6,726 nt of DNA from Rhodoferax sp. (GTDB lineage Bacteria; Pseudomonadota; Gammaproteobacteria; Burkholderiales; Burkholderiaceae_C): NCBI GenBank assembly GCA_020048255.1, contig JAIFMR010000080.1, positions 1 to 6,726 of the forward strand, in the 5' to 3' direction. Below the pieces are notes generated by a model. It had not been told where the DNA came from. It did no database searches and was given only the letters and a program-made list of their open reading frames with translations. The position numbers and the translations under genes are program-made. Numbering within the stretch: the stretch's first letter is position 1; each line of letters opens with the position of its first letter. Below are positions 1 to 4,711 of this stretch, piece after piece.

Positions 1-96
1 GCTTATGGTTTTGGTCTTAAGTTTCAATGTAATACCACAAGTGTTTACAAAGAAGCACCCAAGGTTTTTCGTCAGAGAAATTCACAAAGGTTCATC

Positions 97-1914
97 ATGG
101 AAATATCAAAAGCCGAAACCAGTTCGGTGTCTCATTCTTCTTCATCGGCCAATCAATCAGCCACCACCTCAAGGTCTGCTGCATCCAAACACGATCCGGA
201 ACTCAGGGGCGCAGAGATTTTGATCAAAGCGCTCCAGGCGGAAAACGTCAAGTTCGTCTGGGGTTATCCCGGCGGCGCAGTGCTGCACATTTACGACGCA
301 TTTTTCAAACAAGACACAATTCAACATGTGTTGGTGCGCCACGAGCAAGCGGCCGTGCACGCGGCTGACGGCTACGCGCGTGCCACGGGTGACGTAGGGG
401 TTGCGTTGGTCACTTCAGGTCCCGGTGTGACGAACGCCGTGACGGGTATTGCAACCGCTTATATGGACAGTATCCCCATGGTCATCGTCTGTGGGCAGGT
501 GCCCACGCATGCAATTGGCATGGATGCTTTTCAGGAATGCGATGCAGTGGGTATCACGCGGCCCATCGTCAAGCACAACTTCTTGGTCAAGGACGCCCGA
601 GATTTGGCGGAAACCCTGAAAAAAGCGTTTCACATTGCGCGTAGTGGTCGTCCCGGTCCTGTGGTGGTTGATATCCCCAAGGATGTGTCGTTCAAAAAAG
701 TACCCTACCACGGCTACCCTGAGACCGTTGAAATGCGGTCATACAACCCGGTGCGTAAAGGCCATGGCGGACAAATTCGCAAGGCCTTGCAACTGTTGTT
801 GGCCGCCAAGCGGCCCTACATTTACACCGGTGGTGGCGTGCTGCTGAGCAATGCGTCCAACGAATTGCGCCAGTTGGTGGACATGTTGGGTTACCCCTGC
901 ACCAACACCCTGATGGGTTTGGGTGCGTACCCGGCTAGCGATCGCAAGTTTTTGGGCATGCTGGGGATGCACGGTACGGTCGAAGCCAACAACGCCATGC
1001 AGCATTGTGATGTGCTGTTGGCTGTGGGTGCGCGTTTTGATGACCGGGTGATTGGTAACCCCAAGCACTTTGCGCAGAACGAACGCAAGATCATTCACGT
1101 TGATATTGACCCATCGAGCATTTCCAAGCGGGTCAGGGTGGATGTCCCCATCGTAGGCGATGTGAAAGAAGTTCTGGTCGAACTGATCGCCATGATCAAA
1201 GAAAGTGCCGTCAAGCCTGACAGCCATGCGCTGGGCGCCTGGTGGGACACGATCGAGGGCTGGCGCAAGCGTGATTGCCTGAAGTATGACCATGGTACCA
1301 ACGATGTGATCAAACCCCAATATGTGGTGGAAACGTTGTGGAACATGACCAAAGACGTCGACACCTACATCACCTCGGATGTGGGCCAGCACCAGATGTG
1401 GGCCGCACAATACTACCGCTTTGATGAACCCCGGCGCTGGATCAATTCGGGCGGTTTGGGCACCATGGGGGTGGGAATTCCGTACGCCATGGGCATCAAG
1501 CTGGCCAAGCCTGACAGCGAGGTGTTTTGCATCACGGGCGAAGGCTCGGTACAAATGTGCATCCAGGAGTTGTCAACCTGCCTGCAGTACAACACCCCCA
1601 TCAAGATCGTGTCTCTGAACAATCGTTACCTGGGCATGGTGCGTCAGTGGCAAGAGGTGGAATACGAAGGTCGCTACAGCAGCAGTTACATGGATGCCTT
1701 GCCCAACTTCGTCAAGCTGGCTGAGGCCTATGGCCATGTGGGCATGCTCATCGAACGTGCTCAAGATGTCGAACCCGCATTACGGGAAGCGCGCAAGCTC
1801 AAAGATCGCACGGTGTTCATGGATTTCCGCACGGATCCCACTGAAAACGTGTTCCCGATGGTGCAGGCCGGCAAGGGCATTACCGAAATGCTTTTGAGCT
1901 CTGAGGATCTTTAA
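97..1914 (+). CDS. ilvI: Acetolactate synthase (AHAS) large catalytic subunit, IlvI/IlvB
   Basis: ThDP-dependent enzyme that condenses two pyruvates to 2-acetolactate, or pyruvate with 2-ketobutyrate to 2-aceto-2-hydroxybutyrate: the first common step of valine, leucine and isoleucine synthesis, in the cytoplasm with IlvH. Seen in the 605-residue product: N-terminal ThDP (PYR) domain about residues 38-205 with the catalytic glutamate Glu83 in RHEQAAVHAADGYARATG, central FAD-type domain about 230-365 with GARFDDRV (311-318), and C-terminal ThDP (PP) domain about 425-575 with GEGS...NN (Gly481 to Asn508-Asn509) and MVRQWQ (Trp518). The usual GDG aspartate is Glu482 here. The first 35 residues are a Ser/Ala/Thr-rich extension absent from E. 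coli IlvI. The start at 97 is supported by AAAGG at 86-90, six bases upstream, and no later ATG precedes the conserved core. ilvH follows after 84 bp. The symbol ilvB is equally used for this family; the function is near certain. Confidence 0.97.
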   Translation: MEISKAETSSVSHSSSSANQSATTSRSAASKHDPELRGAEILIKALQAENVKFVWGYPGGAVLHIYDAFFKQDTIQHVLVRHEQAAVHAADGYARATGDVGVALVTSGPGVTNAVTGIATAYMDSIPMVIVCGQVPTHAIGMDAFQECDAVGITRPIVKHNFLVKDARDLAETLKKAFHIARSGRPGPVVVDIPKDVSFKKVPYHGYPETVEMRSYNPVRKGHGGQIRKALQLLLAAKRPYIYTGGGVLLSNASNELRQLVDMLGYPCTNTLMGLGAYPASDRKFLGMLGMHGTVEANNAMQHCDVLLAVGARFDDRVIGNPKHFAQNERKIIHVDIDPSSISKRVRVDVPIVGDVKEVLVELIAMIKESAVKPDSHALGAWWDTIEGWRKRDCLKYDHGTNDVIKPQYVVETLWNMTKDVDTYITSDVGQHQMWAAQYYRFDEPRRWINSGGLGTMGVGIPYAMGIKLAKPDSEVFCITGEGSVQMCIQELSTCLQYNTPIKIVSLNNRYLGMVRQWQEVEYEGRYSSSYMDALPNFVKLAEAYGHVGMLIERAQDVEPALREARKLKDRTVFMDFRTDPTENVFPMVQAGKGITEMLLSSEDL

Positions 1915-1957
1915 CCCCTAACTGGATCAATCTATTGTTTGCCAAGCCTGGGGGTTA
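1912..1957 (+). other. Possible hairpin spanning the ilvI stop codon
   Basis: TAACCCC at 1912-1918, which starts with the ilvI stop codon, is perfectly complementary to GGGGTTA at 1951-1957. The pairing can extend inward by a wobble (1919/1950) and an A-T pair (1920/1949), giving about 9 bp around a 28-nt loop. There is no T-run after it, so it is not a terminator. It lies 26 nt before the ilvH ribosome binding site. It could affect mRNA stability or ilvI-ilvH translation balance, or be chance. Confidence 0.3.
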
Positions 1958-1982
1958 CCGCCCACAGGGGAGGGCAGCGAAA

Positions 1983-1989
1983 AGAGGAG
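1983..1989 (+). promoter_or_regulatory. Ribosome binding site deciding the ilvH start
   Basis: AGAGGAG lies nine bases before ATG 1999. This strong Shine-Dalgarno sequence selects 1999 over an in-frame TTG 60 bases upstream (1939), which would add 20 residues that do not match the family. The resulting protein has the 163-residue length of E. coli IlvH. Confidence 0.85.
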
Positions 1990-1998
1990 TCTCTACAC

Positions 1999-2490
1999 AT
2001 GAAACATATCATTGCAGTTTTGCTCGAAAACGAAGCGGGCGCCCTGTCCCGGGTGGTCGGCCTGTTTTCCGCCCGTGGCTACAACATCGAGTCTTTAACC
2101 GTGGCCCCTACAGAAGACCCGAGCCTGTCACGCATGACCATTCAGACCGCCGGGTCGGACGAGGTGATTGAACAAATCACCAAACACCTCAACCGTTTGA
2201 TTGAGGTCGTCAAGGTTGTCGATTTGACGGAAGGTGCTTACACCGAGCGTGAGTTGATGATGGTGAAAGTTCGCGCGGTGGGTAAAGAGCGCGAGGAAAT
2301 GAAGCGCATGGCGGACATTTTCAGGGGCCGCATCATCGATGTGACTGAAAAGAGTTACACCATTGAGTTGACCGGTGACCAGTCCAAGAACGATGCGTTT
2401 TTGAGCGCCATCGAAACGGGTGCGATTTTGGAAACAGTGCGCACCGGTGCCAGCGGCATTGGTCGCGGTGAACGGATTTTGCGCGTCTAG
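1999..2490 (+). CDS. ilvH: Acetolactate synthase small regulatory subunit, IlvH
   Basis: Regulatory partner of the upstream large subunit; it activates the catalytic subunit and confers feedback inhibition by valine. The product is 163 residues, matching E. coli IlvH and longer than the IlvN of E. coli AHAS I. The N-terminal ACT domain (about residues 3-77) contains LLENEAGALSRVVGLFSARGYNIESLTV. Asn11, Gly14 and Asn29, positions at which E. coli IlvH changes are known to relieve valine inhibition, are all conserved, so a valine-sensitive holoenzyme is inferred. The C-terminal domain (about 80-163) carries the family pattern ELMMVKVRA...GRIIDV...SYTIELTG and ends GRGERILRV. The start is set by AGAGGAG at 1983-1989. 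It lies 84 bp after ilvI and is almost certainly co-transcribed. Some annotations call this ilvN. Confidence 0.96.
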   Translation: MKHIIAVLLENEAGALSRVVGLFSARGYNIESLTVAPTEDPSLSRMTIQTAGSDEVIEQITKHLNRLIEVVKVVDLTEGAYTERELMMVKVRAVGKEREEMKRMADIFRGRIIDVTEKSYTIELTGDQSKNDAFLSAIETGAILETVRTGASGIGRGERILRV

Positions 2491-2497
2491 TCAGTTG

Positions 2498-2521
2498 GGG
2501 ACAGATCCCAAGGTCTGTCCC
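2498..2521 (+). repeat. Intergenic inverted repeat between ilvH and ilvC (REP-like or processing hairpin)
   Basis: GGGACAGA (2498-2505) and TCTGTCCC (2514-2521) are perfect 8-bp complements around the 8-nt loop TCCCAAGG. The hairpin starts 7 nt after the ilvH stop. No T-run follows immediately; a run of six T lies at 2539-2544, after a second small AT-rich palindrome GTTAA-T-TTAAC (2526-2536). It is not a standard terminator. It could be an mRNA processing or stability element separating ilvIH from ilvC, or a REP-type repeat: GGGGACAGA-like arms resemble repeats seen near REP-associated transposases, but only a genome-wide search could show that. Confidence 0.6.
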
Positions 2522-2559
2522 AGAAGTTAATTTAACTATTTTTTAAAACGGAGAGATAG

Positions 2560-3576
2560 ATGAAAGTTTTTTACGATAAAGATTGTGATTTGAGCCTGAT
2601 CAAGGGCAAAACCGTTGCCATCATTGGTTACGGCAGCCAAGGCCATGCACACGCTCAAAACCTGAACGACAGCGGCGTTAAAGTGGTGGTCGGCCTGCGT
2701 AAAGGGGGTGCCTCGTGGGATAAGGTTGGCAAAGCCGGCTTGAACGTGATGGAAGTCAACGACGCTGTCAAAATTGCTGACGTGGTCATGATCTTGCTGC
2801 CAGACGAGCAAATCGCCGAGGTGTATTCCAACAACGTGGCTCCCAACATGAAGCAGGGCGCCTCCCTGGTGTTTGCGCACGGCTTCAACGTGCATTACAA
2901 CCAGGTGGTGCCACGCGCTGATTTGGATGTGTGGATGGTGGCCCCCAAGGCTCCGGGTCACACCGTGCGCAACACCTACACCCAAGGTGGCGGCGTGCCG
3001 CACCTGATCGCCGTGCACCAGGACAAGAGCGGCCGGGCGCGTGAATTGGCCCTGTCGTATGCCATGGCCAACGGCGGTGGCAAGGCTGGCATCATTGAAA
3101 CCAACTTCAAGGAAGAAACCGAGACGGACCTGTTTGGTGAGCAGGCGGTGCTATGCGGCGGTGCAGTTGAACTGATCAAGATGGGTTATGAAACCCTGGT
3201 GGAGGCTGGCTACGCACCTGAAATGGCCTACTTTGAATGCCTGCACGAACTCAAGTTGATCGTGGATCTGATTTATGAAGGCGGCATTGCCAACATGAAT
3301 TACTCCATCTCGAACAACGCCGAGTACGGCGAGTATGTGACCGGACCAGAAGTCATCAATGCCCAAAGCCGCGAAGCCATGCGCAACGCACTCAAGCGCA
3401 TTCAAAATGGTGACTACGCCAAGATGTTCATTCTGGAAGGCCGTACCAACTACCCCAGCATGACCGCTCGTCGCCGCAACACGGCTGACCACAGCATTGA
3501 GGTGGTGGGTGCGCAACTGCGGGCCATGATGCCGTGGATTGCCAAAAACAAGTTGGTGGATCAAACCCGTAATTGA
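2560..3576 (+). CDS. ilvC: Ketol-acid reductoisomerase (class I), IlvC
   Basis: Converts (S)-2-acetolactate to (R)-2,3-dihydroxyisovalerate, and the acetohydroxybutyrate analogue, by Mg-dependent alkyl migration and NADPH reduction: the second step of valine/isoleucine synthesis. The 338-residue product has the short class I length. The Rossmann domain begins with IIGYGSQGHAHAQNL (Gly23, Gly25, Gly28), followed by GLRKGGASW, where Arg47 and Ser52 sit in the cofactor phosphate-binding loop, consistent with NADPH use. The C-terminal knotted helical domain has the metal ligands Asp190 and Glu194 (in ETDLFGEQ), Glu226 and Glu230 (in FECLHE), and the substrate-binding SISN segment with Ser251. ATG 2560 is preceded by GGAG at 2550-2553, six bases away. 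It is 69 bp downstream of ilvH, probably in the same operon but behind a hairpin that could set a different expression level. A strong terminator follows. Confidence 0.98.
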   Translation: MKVFYDKDCDLSLIKGKTVAIIGYGSQGHAHAQNLNDSGVKVVVGLRKGGASWDKVGKAGLNVMEVNDAVKIADVVMILLPDEQIAEVYSNNVAPNMKQGASLVFAHGFNVHYNQVVPRADLDVWMVAPKAPGHTVRNTYTQGGGVPHLIAVHQDKSGRARELALSYAMANGGGKAGIIETNFKEETETDLFGEQAVLCGGAVELIKMGYETLVEAGYAPEMAYFECLHELKLIVDLIYEGGIANMNYSISNNAEYGEYVTGPEVINAQSREAMRNALKRIQNGDYAKMFILEGRTNYPSMTARRRNTADHSIEVVGAQLRAMMPWIAKNKLVDQTRN

Positions 3577-3593
3577 GTTTGCCAAACGCAAAG

Positions 3594-3621
3594 ACAAAAG
3601 GCCACTTCGGTGGCCTTTTGT
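3594..3621 (+). terminator. Rho-independent terminator after ilvC
   Basis: Perfect 12-bp stem: ACAAAAGGCCAC (3594-3605), loop TTCG (3606-3609) closed by C-G, GTGGCCTTTTGT (3610-3621). The C(UUCG)G tetraloop is exceptionally stable, and A and T tracts flank the GC core, so it may act on both strands. It lies 17 nt past the ilvC stop and marks the end of the ilvIHC transcript. Confidence 0.92.
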
Positions 3622-3651
3622 TATTATGGAACGACTCAAAAGGCTGCTTGA

Positions 3652-4464
3652 ATGGATGATGTCAAAACCCCTGAATTTGCTGATGGCGATGTGCCTCTTA
3701 AAAAGCGCCGCAAAGGCATCTACGTACTGCCCAATCTCTTTACCTTGGCGGCATTGTTTGGCGGTTTCTACGCTGTTGTCATGGCCATTGATGGGCGTTT
3801 TGATCTGGCGGCTGTGGGTGTGGCATGTGCCATGATTCTCGATAGCCTCGACGGACGGGTGGCGCGCATGACCAACACCCAGAGCGCCTTTGGCGAGCAA
3901 ATGGACTCGTTGTCAGACATGGTGTCTTTTGGCGCAGCCCCTGCGTTGATCGCCTATGTCTGGGCGCTGAAAGGTTTAGGCCGTTGGGGATGGATTGCTG
4001 CGTTTGTTTATTGCGCTTGCGCTGCGCTGCGTTTGGCCCGTTTCAATGTGAACACGGGTGTAGTTGACAAGCGGTATTTTCAGGGCTTGCCTTCGCCGGC
4101 CGCGGCGGCGCTGGTCGCCGGCTTCATCTGGGTGGCCACTGATCTGGGTATTTCAGGAGCGAGTTTGGCCTGGCCCATGTTTGCCGTGTCGCTTTACTCC
4201 GGTTTAACCATGGTCACGAATGTCCCGTTTTACAGCTTCAAAGACATTCAAATGCGTCGCAGTGTGCCATTTGTGGTGATTGTATTGATTGCGATAGGTA
4301 TTGCGGTCATCAACATTCACCCACCGATCGTGCTGTTTGGAATTTTCATTATTTATGGTCTGAGTGGGTATGTGGTGTATTTTTGGCGCAAGGCCAAGGG
4401 CATTCCGACCAGCGTCATCAGCACCTCGACCGACGAACCGGAGGAGCGTGGACTGCACAAGTAG
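3652..4464 (+). CDS. pssA: CDP-diacylglycerol--serine O-phosphatidyltransferase, PssA (membrane type)
   Basis: Integral inner-membrane enzyme of phospholipid synthesis: transfers the phosphatidyl group from CDP-diacylglycerol to L-serine, giving phosphatidylserine, the precursor of phosphatidylethanolamine. The 270-residue product has the complete CDP-alcohol phosphotransferase signature DG-x2-AR-x8-G-x3-D-x3-D: Asp64, Asp67-Gly68, Ala71-Arg72, Gly81, Asp85 and Asp89. A cationic cytoplasmic stretch (KKRRKG, residues 17-22) precedes the first hydrophobic segment (about 23-46). Further hydrophobic stretches lie near 50-62, 90-106, 112-130, 148-166, 171-195 and 206-246, fitting the six or more helices of the family. 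AAAAGG at 3638-3643, eight bases upstream, supports ATG 3652. It belongs to the membrane subclass, not the soluble phospholipase-D-like PssA of E. coli. The gene starts only 30 bp after the ilvC terminator, so it needs read-through or a promoter overlapping the terminator. It shares no pathway with its neighbours. Confidence 0.93.
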   Translation: MDDVKTPEFADGDVPLKKRRKGIYVLPNLFTLAALFGGFYAVVMAIDGRFDLAAVGVACAMILDSLDGRVARMTNTQSAFGEQMDSLSDMVSFGAAPALIAYVWALKGLGRWGWIAAFVYCACAALRLARFNVNTGVVDKRYFQGLPSPAAAALVAGFIWVATDLGISGASLAWPMFAVSLYSGLTMVTNVPFYSFKDIQMRRSVPFVVIVLIAIGIAVINIHPPIVLFGIFIIYGLSGYVVYFWRKAKGIPTSVISTSTDEPEERGLHK

Positions 4465-4533
4465 CCAGGTTTCAGGGCATTTCATAACGAGTTGCCCTCT
4501 GCACGGGTGCAAGTCACTGCTCACAAAAACCTG

Positions 4534-4542
4534 TGGTACATT
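4534..4542 (+). promoter_or_regulatory. Candidate extended -10 promoter for the leuA leader transcript
   Basis: TG-G-TACATT (4534-4542) matches an extended -10 (TGnTATAAT) with four of six hexamer bases plus the TG. No good -35 lies 16-18 bases upstream. A start 6-7 bases downstream would fall at about 4549, the first base of the leader ORF. This is pattern matching only. Confidence 0.35.
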
Positions 4543-4548
4543 GGCGGC

Positions 4549-4602
4549 ATGCAAAACATGAATCTAGTGCTAGGACTATCACCCGACGGGTGGAGTTGTT
4601 AG
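4549..4602 (+). CDS. Putative leuA leader peptide (leucine attenuation), 17 aa
   Basis: A 17-codon ORF reading M-Q-N-M-N-L-V-L-G-L-S-P-D-G-W-S-C then TAG. Its three leucines are all CTA (4564-4566, 4570-4572, 4576-4578), a codon hardly used in the flanking genes; I noticed only isolated cases, such as ilvC Leu198 and Leu5 of the pbpG-like gene. An alternative start is the ATG at 4558 (14 residues). Neither has a clear Shine-Dalgarno sequence. The codons after the leucine cluster encode the RNA segments that form the competing hairpins, and the stop lies between the antiterminator arms, as in classical amino acid leader peptides. The inferred role is to let the ribosome sense leucyl-tRNA charging and so control transcription into leuA. 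The peptide itself probably has no function. It lies 109 bases before the leuA start. Confidence 0.78.
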   Translation: MQNMNLVLGLSPDGWSC

Positions 4603-4657
4603 CGCTTGATTGCACCAACCCCAAAAAGCCCGTATGCCATTCGCAACGGGCTTTTTT
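4580..4657 (+). promoter_or_regulatory. leuA transcription attenuator: pause hairpin, antiterminator and terminator segments
   Basis: Four segments can be paired by eye. Segment 1 CACCC (4580-4584) pairs with GGGTG (4588-4592), loop GAC. Segment 2 (4586-4598) pairs with segment 3 (4616-4633) as antiterminator: ACGGGT with GCCCGT (4586-4591/4628-4633, last pair G-U), then GG/CC (4592-4593/4621-4622), one mismatch, and GTTG/CAAC (4595-4598/4616-4619), with AAAAA 4623-4627 bulged. Segments 3 and 4 form the terminator. ACGGG occurs identically in segment 2 (4586-4590) and in the 3' terminator arm (4646-4650), as mutually exclusive structures require. The model: stalling at the CTA codons masks segment 1, frees 2 to pair with 3 and lets polymerase reach leuA; with ample leucine the ribosome covers segment 2 and 3:4 terminates. 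Confidence 0.8.
4623..4657 (+). terminator. Attenuator terminator upstream of leuA
   Basis: AAAAAGCCCGT (4623-4633) pairs perfectly with ACGGGCTTTTT (4646-4656). The stem continues, after a bulged A at 4634, with TGC/GCA (4635-4637/4643-4645) around the loop CATTC. The six T of 4652-4657 directly follow the GC-rich arm. It is a canonical intrinsic terminator, 54 nt before leuA and 20 nt after the leader stop codon. It could also end read-through from pssA. Confidence 0.9.
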
Positions 4658-4686
4658 GTTGGCATGTACAAATGACGGTTGCGAAT
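4639..4686 (+). other. Alternative hairpin overlapping the attenuator terminator
   Basis: ATTCGCAAC (4639-4647), the loop and start of the 3' arm of the terminator, is perfectly complementary over 9 bp to GTTGCGAAT (4678-4686). An inner stem TTTGT/ACAAA (4655-4659/4668-4672) can form inside. It excludes the terminator but is compatible with the antiterminator. It ends 13 nt before the leuA ribosome binding site at 4700-4704 and so does not hide it. Confidence 0.4.
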
Positions 4687-4711
4687 TCATTGATAACTCA
4701 GGAGTTAAAGC

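Noticed and set aside
28..33. TGTAAT, a possible -10 box for ilvI.
   Set aside because: No acceptable -35 at 16-18 bp spacing; the window begins too close to judge, so the ilvI promoter is left uncalled.
5..223. ORF upstream of ilvI whose first ten residues are rich in Val, Leu and Ile, suggestive of an ilv leader peptide.
   Set aside because: It runs without a stop far into ilvI in another frame, has no Shine-Dalgarno sequence, and no terminator or antiterminator pairing lies between it and ilvI.
739..1554. Long antisense ORF (271 codons) opposite ilvI.
   Set aside because: It mirrors a clear coding gene, has low-complexity His/Gln/Val composition typical of reverse-frame shadows, and matches no family I recognise.
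1939..1998. Longer ilvH from an upstream in-frame TTG.
   Set aside because: The extra 20 residues are unlike the family, and AGAGGAG at 1983-1989 clearly serves ATG 1999.
3151..3900. Antisense ORF of 249 codons across the ilvC end, terminator and pssA start.
   Set aside because: It spans a strong bidirectional-looking terminator and two genuine genes on the other strand; no recognisable domain.
4500..4511. Palindrome TGCAC-GG-GTGCA upstream of the leuA leader, a possible operator.
   Set aside because: Only 5-bp arms, no recognised regulator consensus and no second copy seen; too weak to call.
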